Shown: positions 45,440-54,698, counted from the stretch's first letter. The stretch is 64,000 bases of DNA from Marinithermofilum abyssi (GCF_014641195.1 NZ_BMHQ01000002.1:367865-431864); one strand, 5' to 3'. Notes: generated by a model from the sequence alone, not told the origin. Numbers and translations are program-made.

Positions 45440-46534
45440 TTATCCGACAGATGAACCGATTAGACGATACCGATTTTTGGCCTCAATGGGGTACACCTCA
45501 TCTAGAATATGATCAATGAACTCATCGGTCAGCTCAAATTCGTTCAAGATCGTGTACCGGTCCCGCATCGTCGGCGCCATGCGGATCGCCCGGTGCATCT
45601 CCTCCCGGGTATATCCCAAGTCCTCATAATGAGTGGGAAGCCCTAGCTTCTCGTAGTAAGGCAGGAGGCTCTCCACTTTGCTCCGTTGCCCTTGCAGGTA
45701 CTGAGCTACCAATACGCCGATGGCCACTTGCTCACCGTGCAAAGCCTTACCGCCGCAGTGGTAATCCAAGGCGTGGCTGATCAAGTGTTCAGATCCGCTG
45801 CAGGGGCGGCTGGAACCGGCGATGGACATGGCGATCCCGCTCATGATCAAGGATTCGGAGGCCACCTTGATCATTTCGGAACGGTCCACGTCCGGATGGT
45901 TCAACGTATTCATAAAAGACTCCACCGCATTGTTGGCCATCAGGCCGGCGAAGGTGTTCATCTCTTCCTTCTTGGCATAATGCGCCAGTTTCCAGTCGAA
46001 GAGGGCCGTTTTATTGGACAGCAGATCTCCGATCCCGGCAGACATCAGCCGCGGGGGACAGGAGGACAAGATGTCCAAGTCGATAATCACCGCTTGCGGC
46101 ATCTTTACCCCAATACTGGTGCTCTTATTCAGCATCTTGATGACCGCTACCGGCGAACAGATCGCATCGCTGGAAATGGCCGTCGGAAACAGAATCACCG
46201 GCACATTGCTTCGGGTTCCTACCACTTTGGACACATCCAGCGCTTTGCCGCCGCCCACACCGATGATGATATCGGGGGTGTCCTCCAGCACTTCCCGCTC
46301 CAGCTCGTTGATCGTATCCAGCGTATTGTTTTCACAGCACAAAAACTTGCTCTCCGCCACATGATCCGCGATCACGGATTCGATCCTTTCCGTCACTTTC
46401 CGGGTGCTGCCCCGGCCGCTTACCAAAGCGACTTTTTTCCCTTCAACCCAGTTAAATACCTGGGTTTCTGGCAGCTTCTGAATGGCCCCGTGTTCAATGA
46501 TCAGCTGGATTGGGATATGCACTTTTTTTGCCAT
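45440..46534 (-). CDS. Glycerol-1-phosphate dehydrogenase family protein (AraM-like)
   Basis: 364 residues; an iron/zinc-dependent alcohol dehydrogenase fold. NAD-binding IIGVGGGKALDVSKVVG (about 90-106), PTAISSDAICSPVAVIK and the metal-binding region with GSEHLISHALDYH then LHGEQVAIGVL match the AraM/EgsA family, which makes sn-glycerol-1-phosphate from dihydroxyacetone phosphate with NAD(P)H. In Bacillus G1P feeds PcrB; here the gene sits between a nucleotidyltransferase gene and an exporter, suggesting use in a surface polymer (inference). GGGGGAG lies upstream of the ATG. Confidence 0.85.
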   Translation of the reverse strand: MAKKVHIPIQLIIEHGAIQKLPETQVFNWVEGKKVALVSGRGSTRKVTERIESVIADHVAESKFLCCENNTLDTINELEREVLEDTPDIIIGVGGGKALDVSKVVGTRSNVPVILFPTAISSDAICSPVAVIKMLNKSTSIGVKMPQAVIIDLDILSSCPPRLMSAGIGDLLSNKTALFDWKLAHYAKKEEMNTFAGLMANNAVESFMNTLNHPDVDRSEMIKVASESLIMSGIAMSIAGSSRPCSGSEHLISHALDYHCGGKALHGEQVAIGVLVAQYLQGQRSKVESLLPYYEKLGLPTHYEDLGYTREEMHRAIRMAPTMRDRYTILNEFELTDEFIDHILDEVYPIEAKNRYRLIGSSVG

Positions 46535-46552
46535 GTTGATCTCCCCCCAGGA

Positions 46553-47266
46553 TCAGGACAAGACGGACGAGGCTAACTTTTTAGCGGTATCCAGGTCATT
46601 GAAGTCGTCGATCTCAATCCACGGATACCCTTTGGTATCTACACCGATGATATCGATGTCGTTGGCACATGCCTCATACACATTCTCGTACCATGCATCG
46701 GTTTCTCCGTTTTTGATCATGACGTCTGCCGTTTTGTACAGAATTTCCAGTTCCGGCTTCGCCAGCTTGGAGATCCCGATGTATTCACCGTCCGCCTCAT
46801 CCAGCGCAATTTTTTTGTTCACCAAGCGCAAACGTCCGTTGTCCAATTTTACTCGCATCGATTCTTCCGTCAGTTCTTTTTGCTGATCTACCAAGATCGC
46901 GGTGCGGGCTTCCGCTTTCAAGATCAATGGAATCATCCGCTCATCATAAAAATCGTCGGAGTTAATTAGGAGCAGATCATCTCCGATTTCTTTCGTCAGT
47001 AAAAACGAGTAAATGTTGTTCATGGATTCATATTCCGGGTTATAGATGAACTGGATATCCGTACCTTCGAAGTATTCACGGATCCGCTCCATTTTGTATC
47101 CGCCCAAGATGTGAATATCCTTTTCGGCAAAGCCGGCTTTTTTGACGCTTTCCACTTGATATTGCACCAAGGGTTTATCGTTGATGCGAATCATCGCTTT
47201 CGGTTTGTCTTCCGTTTCCGGACGCAGACGGGAACCGACACCTGCTGCCAAGATCACAACTTTCAT
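46553..47266 (-). CDS. Nucleotidyltransferase (LicC / inositol-phosphate cytidylyltransferase-like)
   Basis: The 237-residue Rossmann-fold protein begins VVILAAGVGSRLRPETEDKP with Lys at KPKAM, the nucleotide-binding signature of sugar- and choline-phosphate nucleotidyltransferases. Further typical segments are NPEYESMNNIYSFLL, LLINSDDFYDE (metal Asp) and WIEIDDFNDLDTA, which resemble phosphocholine and inositol-phosphate cytidylyltransferases. Between two CDP-alcohol transferase genes and a G1P dehydrogenase gene it probably makes a CDP-activated alcohol phosphate; the alcohol is not known. AAGGAG precedes the ATG. Confidence 0.85.
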   Translation of the reverse strand: MKVVILAAGVGSRLRPETEDKPKAMIRINDKPLVQYQVESVKKAGFAEKDIHILGGYKMERIREYFEGTDIQFIYNPEYESMNNIYSFLLTKEIGDDLLLINSDDFYDERMIPLILKAEARTAILVDQQKELTEESMRVKLDNGRLRLVNKKIALDEADGEYIGISKLAKPELEILYKTADVMIKNGETDAWYENVYEACANDIDIIGVDTKGYPWIEIDDFNDLDTAKKLASSVLS

Positions 47267-47327
47267 TCAGGACACTCCTTATCCGTTTTGTAATATCCGC
47301 TTTACAGAATTTTAATCCCGATGTCAT

Positions 47328-48089
47328 CTAATTTAATTTGGCTGTGGTAAGATACAACCGTACCAGGGTTTTTACGGTCCAGAAGACTAAAAACAGGAAA
47401 ATAAATCCTGCTGTTACGGACCAGCCCGTCACAGCATCCATCAGCACGCACAAAGGCAAACACGCAAAAAAGCCGGGCATACCGGTGAAAAACGCGATCC
47501 ACTCATAGCCTTTGGAGGATGTCCGCATATCGCTGACGGGATCGTTTTCATCGCTTTTCCGATCGATATAATTGTAGGAAAGCGGTACGAGCAAAGCGAA
47601 AGAAGCTATCAACACCGAAAAGTAAATGCCCGAGGCAGCGGTGAAAGACAGCTCTCCGATACCGCTTAATTCATAGTAGGCCAATGCGAAAGCAACCAGC
47701 TTCGGGATACTCATACCCCGAATCAGGGTATCTAAAAACACCCCTTTTCGGCTGGTCACTTTCGTGATACGAGCCAGCTCACCGTCGACGCAGTCGCACA
47801 GATAGCCGAGGTTGTAGGCAAGCACCGCGAGGAGAAATCCCCAGGGCTCCGCCGTCAATATGAGCCAGCCTGTCAACATAAAAAAGAGAAGGCTCATCCA
47901 GCTGACCGCATTCGGGGTAACACCGATCCTGCGAAGCATCAGGGTCACATAAATAGAGATGCGCCGCAGGACATACCACGACCAGATCTCTTCCAACTGC
48001 CGCGGTTTCTGATAAATGGACCGGTACTTTAGAATTCGTTCGGAATCAACGGGCAATGTTGGTCGCATTTTTGTTTTCGTAGGTTTCAT
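47328..48089 (-). CDS. CDP-alcohol phosphatidyltransferase family protein lacking the fourth aspartate
   Basis: 253 residues with about six hydrophobic helices. The motif reads Asp99, Asp102, Gly103, Ala106, Arg107, Gly116, Asp120 but Arg124 where the fourth Asp, the catalytic base, is expected (KGVFLDTLIRG). Activity may therefore be lost or altered. The 5' end overlaps the glycosyltransferase gene by 44 bases. GGAAGGAG precedes ATG 48089; ATG 48068 is an alternative. The downstream gene is the nucleotidyltransferase. Confidence 0.8.
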   Translation of the reverse strand: MKPTKTKMRPTLPVDSERILKYRSIYQKPRQLEEIWSWYVLRRISIYVTLMLRRIGVTPNAVSWMSLLFFMLTGWLILTAEPWGFLLAVLAYNLGYLCDCVDGELARITKVTSRKGVFLDTLIRGMSIPKLVAFALAYYELSGIGELSFTAASGIYFSVLIASFALLVPLSYNYIDRKSDENDPVSDMRTSSKGYEWIAFFTGMPGFFACLPLCVLMDAVTGWSVTAGFIFLFLVFWTVKTLVRLYLTTAKLN

Positions 48090-49071
48090 ATGCTCCTTCC
48101 CTCCAGTAGTGCTTGCTGAAGAAGCTGGCTGCCGACCCGAATCCGCGGCTGAAGTGCAGCAGAAAGAAAGACAGCATGCACGGGAAGAAGTACTTCCACC
48201 CTTTTTGTTTTGTGATACCCCAAGACGAACAGACTAACAGCAAAAGATAAGCACCAATGAGTCCCAAAAACATCGTCCCGATCAAGGGGCTGAAAAAAGA
48301 TCCAACGGTCATCAGGGCAGACAGGAGTACCACCATAAACGGAATCAGATGACGCCAGCGCAGAACGCCAACGCCCCGCTTGCTGGCCACCATCGTCCAT
48401 TTTCCGTCTCCAAAGGACTTCTTCAGAAACGCGGGCAAGGTATTCCGTACATAGTAAGTGGAACGAATTCGGGTGGAAAGAAAAAAGGACCCGCCTTGAT
48501 TTCTGATCCGGGCATGCATTTCCAGATCTTCGTTCCGCTTCAAATTTTCATCGAAATAACCGACTTCGTCAAAGACCTGGCGTTTGTACGCGGCATACGG
48601 AACGGTGTCCACAAAACCTTCCCATTCCCGTTTGGTGGTACGGAACTTGGAGTTCCCTACACCGAAAGGATGCGAATACACGTAAGCATTTACTTCTCCC
48701 CAAAAGCCGGTACCGATGGTTTCCACCACACCGCCGACGCAAGAAGCGTCGGGTACCCGTTGGGCTACTTCATAGGTGCGGGACAGGAAATTTTGTGGAA
48801 TCTGGCTATGACCGTCCACGCGAATGACATATTCCCCGTTCGCATGTTGAATCCCGATATTCCACCCTGTAGCCAGGGTTTTCCGCGGATTGTGCAAAAA
48901 GCGAATCCGGTCGGGATAACGCTCTTGAATTTGTTGCACAATCTCGGGCGTCCGGTCGGTGGATTCACCATCTACCACGATCACTTCGTATTTGGACTGC
49001 GGGAAGTCTTGATTCAAAATCGCTTCCAGCAGATTCTCTATATGATTTTCTTCATTACGCACAACGAGCAA
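48046..49071 (-). CDS. Family 2 glycosyltransferase with C-terminal membrane helices, start uncertain
   Basis: A GT-A fold protein: LVVRNEENHIENLLEAIL, VIVVDGESTDRTPEI, VIRVDGHSQIP (DxD-like) and RNEDLEMHARIRNQGG in the acceptor region, then three or four hydrophobic helices near the C-terminus. It probably transfers a sugar to a lipid or polymer at the inner membrane face. The only canonical start is TTG 49071, with no ribosome binding site and lacking part of the first strand; the frame continues upstream as KQKLVFSF to ATC 49098, after an in-frame TGA at 49105-49107. First gene of the cluster. Confidence 0.8.
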   Translation of the reverse strand: MLVVRNEENHIENLLEAILNQDFPQSKYEVIVVDGESTDRTPEIVQQIQERYPDRIRFLHNPRKTLATGWNIGIQHANGEYVIRVDGHSQIPQNFLSRTYEVAQRVPDASCVGGVVETIGTGFWGEVNAYVYSHPFGVGNSKFRTTKREWEGFVDTVPYAAYKRQVFDEVGYFDENLKRNEDLEMHARIRNQGGSFFLSTRIRSTYYVRNTLPAFLKKSFGDGKWTMVASKRGVGVLRWRHLIPFMVVLLSALMTVGSFFSPLIGTMFLGLIGAYLLLLVCSSWGITKQKGWKYFFPCMLSFFLLHFSRGFGSAASFFSKHYWREGAYETYENKNATNIAR

Positions 49072-49107
49072 GAAAGAAAAAACCAGTTTCTGTTTGATGG
49101 TCGATCA

Positions 49108-49507
49108 CTCTCTCCACCCTGCATTGAAAAATGCAGTCAATAGATCATGCTAACATCATACCATGGACCCGGTAATTCGACAATTGCCCTCCTTTGCTTG
49201 TTAAATTTGTACAACCCACATCCTTTTTCCTCTGCCAAAAGATTTCGATCATGGAAGATGTGGATGTTTTTCTTGCCGCTTCTATCATATCACGTTATTT
49301 CACGGCTTGGCGAAAGATTAGAACATGGCCGCGTCCGGACAAAACTGAGGTAAATACTACCTTGGATTAGTTTCATTTTCCTTTTGATTCCATCTGTTTC
49401 TGTTTATGGTGGGAGCTCAATATCTCATTACGACCAAATTACACTGAAGCACCTAAAACAATGACTGCTACCTTTTACATAGAAGAGAAAGAAGTTCTAT
49501 TTTTGTA
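49108..49507. other. Intergenic region upstream of the surface-polymer cluster
   Basis: AT-rich. CCACATCC (49217-49224) and GGATGTGG-like sequence near 49255-49265 could form a long hairpin. The cluster promoter should lie here on the minus strand, but no hexamer pair is convincing. Confidence 0.35.
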
Positions 49508-49548
49508 CGATTCAAATGGGCAGGCCGTTGGGCCCGCCCATTTGAATG
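49508..49548. terminator. Long palindrome downstream of purD
   Basis: ATTCAAATGGGC - aGGCC - GTT - GGGCCc - GCCCATTTGAAT: a nearly perfect 12-base outer stem plus inner stem. No T run follows on either strand, so it is a strong hairpin rather than a classical terminator. It follows repeat copy C behind the pur operon. Confidence 0.55.
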
Positions 49549-49554
49549 AAAACC

Positions 49555-49682
49555 TAGAGGATCGCTTCGACTCTTTTGCCCGTCGCTCCCATTCCTCACG
49601 CAGACGCTTCAAGAGATTCAACGAGAGACGCTACACTTCTACCCGACGCATCCCACTTTGTCATTCTGCACAATCAGCCTTT
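49555..49682 (-). repeat. Copy C of the dispersed 3'-UTR repeat
   Basis: GCTTCGACTCTTTTGCCCGT (from 49564) and CGCTCCCATTCCTCACGCAG (49583-49602) align with copy A at 37017-37057 (GCTTCGACTCTTTTACCCGT, TGCTCCCTTTCCTCCGACGC). It starts at the purD stop codon and leads into the palindrome at 49508-49548, all on the minus strand. Confidence 0.6.
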
Positions 49683-50954
49683 CTACACCTTTAGTGCCTT
49701 TTCCCCGATATCCCGGCGGTAATGAGCTTTTTCAAAGGAAATCCCTTGGACACCCTGATAAGCCGCTTCCCGTGCAGCAGCGAGGTTTTTTCCTAATGAG
49801 GTGACGGCCAACACGCGACCCCCGTCGGTTACGGTTTTTCCGTCTACAAGGCGAGTTCCCGCATGAAATACGATTTCTCCCGAACGGTGAGAAGTGAATC
49901 CCAAGCCGGTAATTTCTTTTCCTTTTTCATATTTCCCCGGATATCCCCCCGAAGCCATTACCACGCACAACGCTGCTTCCTCGGTCCACTCCACCTGTTG
50001 CTGATGTAGAGTTCCGTCGGTTGTCGCCTGCAGCAGTTCCACCAAATCGCTTTTCAACCGGGGGAGCACCACCTGAGTTTCCGGATCCCCGAAGCGTGCG
50101 TTAAACTCAATCACCTTGGGACCGTCCTCAGTGATCATCAGACCGGCATACAACACCCCTTTATAGTGAAGCCCTTCTCGTTTTAAGGCATGGGCAGCCG
50201 GTATTAGAATTTCTTCAATCGCTCGGTTAATGACGGATGCCGATATTTGCGGAACTGGAGAGTACGCCCCCATTCCCCCGGTATTGGGTCCGCGGTCTCC
50301 GTCGTGCACCGGTTTATGGTCTTGAGCCGGAACCATGGGGACAACGGTTTCTCCGTCCACAAATGCCATCAGGGACAGTTCCTGTCCTTCCAAATACTCT
50401 TCGATGACTACGCTGTCTCCCGCTTCGGCAAAGGCCCGATCTTCCATGATCCGGCGTAATGCTGCTTCCGCTTCCTCCACTGTCCGGGCCACTGTAACTC
50501 CTTTGCCGGCAGCCAACCCGTCCGCTTTGACAACAATGGGGGCCCCCTGTTCATAGATATAGGCCAAGGCTTGTCCCAGTTCCGCAAACTGTTCGGCATG
50601 CGCGGTTGGAATGCCCCAACGCTTCATCAAGTCCTTGGCAAAGCCTTTACTGCCTTCGATTTGAGCGGCTTCCCGGGTCGGCCCGAATATGCGAAGACCC
50701 TGTTCGGCAAAGGCATTCGCTACTCCTGCCATCAAAGACGCTTCCGGTCCTACGACGGTCAGGTCGATCTGTTCCTGTTGAGCAAATGAAACCAGCCGGT
50801 CCACATCGGTGGCTTCAATGGGTACACACTCCGCCAGCTCAGCAATCCCGCCATTGCCGGGAGCGCAGTACAGCTTGGACACCTTCGGACTTTGACTCAG
50901 TTTCCATACCAAGGCGTGCTCTCTGCCGCCGCTGCCAATCACCAAAATGCGCAT
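49683..50954 (-). CDS. purD: Phosphoribosylamine-glycine ligase
   Basis: From ATG 50954 (AGGAGG 7 bases upstream) the protein has 423 residues, the normal GARS length. Signatures: RILVIGSGGREHAL at the N-terminus, the ATP-grasp segment IVVKADGLAAGKGVTVA, YLEGQELSLMAF and RFGDPETQVVLPRL. It joins glycine to 5-phosphoribosylamine, step 2 of purine synthesis. It is the last gene of the pur operon, separated from purH by a membrane-protein gene. The open frame further upstream is not supported. Confidence 0.96.
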   Translation of the reverse strand: MRILVIGSGGREHALVWKLSQSPKVSKLYCAPGNGGIAELAECVPIEATDVDRLVSFAQQEQIDLTVVGPEASLMAGVANAFAEQGLRIFGPTREAAQIEGSKGFAKDLMKRWGIPTAHAEQFAELGQALAYIYEQGAPIVVKADGLAAGKGVTVARTVEEAEAALRRIMEDRAFAEAGDSVVIEEYLEGQELSLMAFVDGETVVPMVPAQDHKPVHDGDRGPNTGGMGAYSPVPQISASVINRAIEEILIPAAHALKREGLHYKGVLYAGLMITEDGPKVIEFNARFGDPETQVVLPRLKSDLVELLQATTDGTLHQQQVEWTEEAALCVVMASGGYPGKYEKGKEITGLGFTSHRSGEIVFHAGTRLVDGKTVTDGGRVLAVTSLGKNLAAAREAAYQGVQGISFEKAHYRRDIGEKALKV

Positions 50955-51043
50955 GCTACCGCCTCCTGATTTTGATGCCGGTACCAAAAAAAGCTTGTCC
51001 CTGTGTGAAAACTTCCGTGATCCGGTACCCTGAAAATGGATAG

Positions 51044-51081
51044 GCGAGATCGGCCCAATGTTGCTTGGGCCGTCATCTCGC
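51044..51081 (-). other. Strong hairpin between the 82-residue membrane protein gene and purD
   Basis: GCGAGAT - c - GGCCCAA - TGTTGC - TTGGGCC - gt(c) - ATCTCGC: 14 paired bases with a small bulge, and no T run. It is probably an RNA processing or stability element that could adjust purD expression. Confidence 0.55.
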
Positions 51082-51118
51082 GAGCCGTTGTCCAATCAGC
51101 AGGACCGGGTAAATGATG

Positions 51119-51367
51119 TCAGTGAAAAAACAAGCTGATCCCAAACAAGGTAATCGTTACCGACAAGAAGATAAAAGCCCAATCTTTCGGGTAACTTTGG
51201 TGTGTGATAACCCCGCTCGCCGCAATCGCCAAGAAGAAATACACACCGCCAAGAACCCGGATGCTGTACTGCCAGGAACTCGGTTGGTACCAGCCGATCA
51301 CCACAGACAGCCACATGAGGGCGAGGGATGACAGAACCAAAATCACACTCCAACGAATCACGTACAT
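51119..51367 (-). CDS. Small membrane protein within the pur operon, 82 residues
   Basis: AGGAGGG lies 6 bases upstream of ATG 51367. The protein (MYVIRWSVILVLSSLALMWL at the start) has three hydrophobic helices, about residues 4-25, 35-55 and 60-80. I do not recognise the family. It lies between purH and purD, where B. subtilis has no gene, in the same direction. A purine-related role is possible only by position. Confidence 0.6.
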   Translation of the reverse strand: MYVIRWSVILVLSSLALMWLSVVIGWYQPSSWQYSIRVLGGVYFFLAIAASGVITHQSYPKDWAFIFLSVTITLFGISLFFH

Positions 51368-51489
51368 AGGAAACCCTCCTCGGCCTTGTTGGTTCCATAT
51401 ATACGCGAAAATGGAGCCAATGGTCACTGTAACGCCCTATTTAGACATAGCCGAGGCAGCTGAGGCTTCTTCTATCCCGTAATCTTTTT

Positions 51490-53028
51490 TTAATGCTTAA
51501 AGTGCCGTATACCGGTAAATACCATGGCGATGCCGTGACGGTTGGCTTCCTCGATCGACTCCTGATCCCGGATGGATCCGCCGGGCTGAATAATTGCCTT
51601 GATTCCTGCTGCCGCTGCTGCTTCCACTGTATCCTTCATCGGGAAAAACGCATCGGAAGCCAATACGGCTCCTTTGGCTTCTTCCCCCGCCTGCCGGATC
51701 GCAATCCCGGCTGCACCGACCCGGTTCATCTGACCGGCACCTACACCGACGGTCCGGGAATCCTTGGCCAGCACAATCGCGTTGGACTTCACATGCTTGA
51801 CCACATTCCAAGCAAAAAGGAGCTGATCCCACTCTTCTTCTCCGGGCTGCCGATCCGTTACAACTTCGCAATCTTCCCGTGTTACTTGTTTGGTATCGGC
51901 ATCCTGAACCAACAGGCCGCCGGATATCGTCTGCAGTTTCCATCCTCCGTGCTTCCGGATTTCTCCCAGGCGAAGCAAACGCAGGTTTTTCTTTTCCTTT
52001 AAGACTTCCAACGCCTTCGGCTCAAAGTCCGGCGCGAGAATAATCTCCAGGAAAATTTCTTTCATTTTTAAGGCCGTTTTTGCATCCACCGGTCGGTTCA
52101 CAGCGATAATCCCGCCGTAAATGGACACCGGATCCGCTTCAAAAGCTTTTTGATAGGCTTCAGACACGCTTTCCCCGATGCCCACGCCGCAGGGATTCAT
52201 ATGCTTGACAGCCACTGCCGCCGGTTCCGAAAACTCCGCCACGATTTCCAGAGCTGCGTTGGCATCCTGAATATTATTATAGGAAAGTTCTTTTCCGTGA
52301 AGTTGCTCCGCTGAGGCGACGGTTCCTGTGGCCGGGCGGTTTTCCCGGTAAAAAGCGGCTTGTTGGTGAGGGTTTTCTCCGTATCGCAGCCCCTGTGCCT
52401 TATCAAAAGAGACGGTGAGCTTTTCCGGGAAGGTTTCCCCGCTTTGTCCCGTCAGATAGCCGGCAATTGCCGCATCATAGGCCGCCGTATGCCGGAATGC
52501 TTTGGCCGCCAGCCGACGCCGTAAGGCATCATCGACACCGCCGGATTCATCCATCTGAGCCAATACTTCCTCATAATCCGCCGGATCAACCAAGACCGTT
52601 ACGTAACGGTGGTTTTTCGCGGCGGCCCGGACCATGGACGGCCCGCCGATATCGATGTTTTCCACCGCTTCCGCATAGGAGACATCCGGTTTGGCTACCG
52701 TTTGCTCAAAGGGGTACAGGTTGACCACAACCAGATCAAAGGGTTGAATATCGTGGGCTTCCAATTGTTCCGCGTGGGAGGGTTCATCCCGAACGGCCAA
52801 CAGACCCGCATGTACGCGAGGGTGAAGGGTTTTTACCCGCCCATCCAGAATTTCCGGGAAACCGGTCACGTCGGAGATGCCCGTCACCGGTACCCCGGCT
52901 TCTTCCAACACCCGCCGGGTGCCGCCGGTCGAGACGATTTCCACCTCTCGCCGGGCCAGTTCCCTGGCCATTTCTGCAATTCCTGTTTTATCCGATACAC
53001 TGATCAATGCCCGTCGAATCCGTTGCAA
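51490..53028 (-). CDS. purH: Bifunctional AICAR transformylase / IMP cyclohydrolase
   Basis: 512 residues from TTG 53028, which is 8 bases after AAGGAGG; TTG 53034 is too close to it. The N-terminal IMP cyclohydrolase domain starts RRALISVSDKTGIAEMARELAR with STGGTRRVLE; the AICAR transformylase domain shows KLTVSFDKAQGLRYGENPHQ, VKHMNPCGVG, KSNAIVLAKD and FFPMKDTVEAAAAAGI. The enzyme carries out the last two steps to IMP, using 10-formyltetrahydrofolate. It follows purN by 54 bases. Confidence 0.96.
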   Translation of the reverse strand: MQRIRRALISVSDKTGIAEMARELARREVEIVSTGGTRRVLEEAGVPVTGISDVTGFPEILDGRVKTLHPRVHAGLLAVRDEPSHAEQLEAHDIQPFDLVVVNLYPFEQTVAKPDVSYAEAVENIDIGGPSMVRAAAKNHRYVTVLVDPADYEEVLAQMDESGGVDDALRRRLAAKAFRHTAAYDAAIAGYLTGQSGETFPEKLTVSFDKAQGLRYGENPHQQAAFYRENRPATGTVASAEQLHGKELSYNNIQDANAALEIVAEFSEPAAVAVKHMNPCGVGIGESVSEAYQKAFEADPVSIYGGIIAVNRPVDAKTALKMKEIFLEIILAPDFEPKALEVLKEKKNLRLLRLGEIRKHGGWKLQTISGGLLVQDADTKQVTREDCEVVTDRQPGEEEWDQLLFAWNVVKHVKSNAIVLAKDSRTVGVGAGQMNRVGAAGIAIRQAGEEAKGAVLASDAFFPMKDTVEAAAAAGIKAIIQPGGSIRDQESIEEANRHGIAMVFTGIRHFKH

Positions 53029-53082
53029 AACCAATTCCTCCTTGTTGTTTTCCTTGAGAGAAAAACCCGATAAAAAGCGGCA

Positions 53083-53670
53083 TCAGCGATCCCTCGGGGG
53101 AATGAGCTGCCCCGTCAACAGCTTCCGAATCACCGCCGGGTACATATGATGCTCTACGAAGTGCACTTTTTTCTGCAAACTTTCCAGGGTGTCTCCCGGT
53201 TCGACCAAGACCGGCTTCTGTTCGATGATTGGGCCGGTGTCCATCCCTTCATCCACAAAGTGAACCGTAACCCCGGTCCAGCGCACCCCGTACTCCAACG
53301 CCCGCTGAATAGCGTCCTTCCCTTGGAAAGCAGGAAGTAGAGAAGGATGGATATTGAGAATGCGCCAGGGGTATTGCTCCAACAGAGTGGGACCGATCAA
53401 CCGCATGTAACCGGCCAATACAATCCATTCGACATCGTATTTCCGCAATAGTTGCAGTACATCTTGTTCATAGGCGGCTTTGTCTGGATACTGAGCCGGG
53501 GCAAACACATAAGCGGGGACGCCCAGCCGTTCCGCCCGCTCCAGCACACCTGCTCCCGGCTTGTCACAGACCAGGAGTGCAATCTCCTGAGGCCAAGCTT
53601 GTTCCCGGGATTTTTCCACCAGCACTTCAAAATTGCTGCCGCTCCCCGATGCAAAGACTGCGATGCTCAC
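53083..53670 (-). CDS. purN: Phosphoribosylglycinamide formyltransferase
   Basis: 195 residues from GTG 53670, overlapping the purM stop (GTGA); GGGGG lies upstream. Signatures are [15 protein letters not shown] at the start, the catalytic [12 protein letters not shown] with Asn-His, [13 protein letters not shown] (Asp) and QKPVLV. It formylates GAR to FGAR with 10-formyltetrahydrofolate, step 3 of the pathway. The longer frame upstream of GTG 53670 lies inside purM. Confidence 0.95.
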   Translation of the reverse strand: MSIAVFASGSGSNFEVLVEKSREQAWPQEIALLVCDKPGAGVLERAERLGVPAYVFAPAQYPDKAAYEQDVLQLLRKYDVEWIVLAGYMRLIGPTLLEQYPWRILNIHPSLLPAFQGKDAIQRALEYGVRWTGVTVHFVDEGMDTGPIIEQKPVLVEPGDTLESLQKKVHFVEHHMYPAVIRKLLTGQLIPPRDR

Positions 53671-54698
53671 TTCGAGTCCCCCTTCGACCAATAGCCTTCC
53701 TTCTCTGTCACCCGTCCGATGATCCAAGCGGTCTCGCCGCATTCACGGGCGACGGCAAGTGCTTCCTCCGCCTGTTCCCGAGGCAGGAACACGACCATCC
53801 CTATCCCCATATTAAAGGTACGAACCATGTCCTCCTCAGAAATGCCGCCCTCCTTTTGAATCCATCGGAACAACGGCGGAACATCCCAGGCCCTTCGATC
53901 GATCTCCACCCCGCATCCTGCGGGCAGCATCCGGGGAACGTTTTCGATGAGACCCCCGCCGGTGATGTGAGCGCCGCCTTTCACATCCAACGTTTCCATC
54001 AATCGGAGGAAGGTTTTCACATAAATGCGCGTGGGCCGCAGCAGCGTTTCTCCTACCGTTTCTCCTCCCCAGGGCACCACTTGTTCAAGGAGGTTTGTTT
54101 TTCCTTCCAGCAACACTTTACGGGCCAAGGAGTAGCCGTTGCTGTGAAGTCCGTCGGAAGCCAATCCCAGGATCACATCTCCTGGACGGATGCGATCCCC
54201 GGTCAGAAGTCGGGCTCTCTCTGCCGCCCCCACGCAAAATCCGGCCACATCATACTCCCCGGCAACGTACATCCCCGGCATTTCTGCCGTTTCACCGCCG
54301 ATGAGCGCGCAACCCGCATCCCGGCATCCCCGGGCGATTCCGGCGACCACCGCTTCCGCCTGCGCCGGGCTGAGTTTTCCCGTCGCCAGATAATCCAGGA
54401 AAAAGAGGGGCTCGGCACCCTGCACCACGATATCGTTGACGCACATGGCGACACAGTCGATGCCGATCGTGTCGTGACGGTCCATGGTAAAAGCCACTTT
54501 CAACTTGGTGCCCACGCCGTCGGTAGATGCAACCAGCACCGGTTCCTCATATCCCCGCAAGGCAAACAATCCGCCGAAGCCGCCCAATTCGCCCATCACT
54601 CCCGGACGAGCCGTACTTTTCACATGCGCTTTCATCCGCTCAACCGCTTCATTGCCTGCATCGATATCCACACCTGCCGACCGGTATGCTTCACTCAT
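53667..54698 (-). CDS. purM: Phosphoribosylformylglycinamidine cyclo-ligase
   Basis: 343 residues starting [20 protein letters not shown]. Typical AIR synthetase segments: ATPase loop with [42 protein letters not shown] and [14 protein letters not shown]. It closes the imidazole ring of AIR, using ATP. It overlaps purF by four bases (ATGA) and purN by four, so translation is coupled along the operon. Confidence 0.96.
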   Translation of the reverse strand: MSEAYRSAGVDIDAGNEAVERMKAHVKSTARPGVMGELGGFGGLFALRGYEEPVLVASTDGVGTKLKVAFTMDRHDTIGIDCVAMCVNDIVVQGAEPLFFLDYLATGKLSPAQAEAVVAGIARGCRDAGCALIGGETAEMPGMYVAGEYDVAGFCVGAAERARLLTGDRIRPGDVILGLASDGLHSNGYSLARKVLLEGKTNLLEQVVPWGGETVGETLLRPTRIYVKTFLRLMETLDVKGGAHITGGGLIENVPRMLPAGCGVEIDRRAWDVPPLFRWIQKEGGISEEDMVRTFNMGIGMVVFLPREQAEEALAVARECGETAWIIGRVTEKEGYWSKGDSK

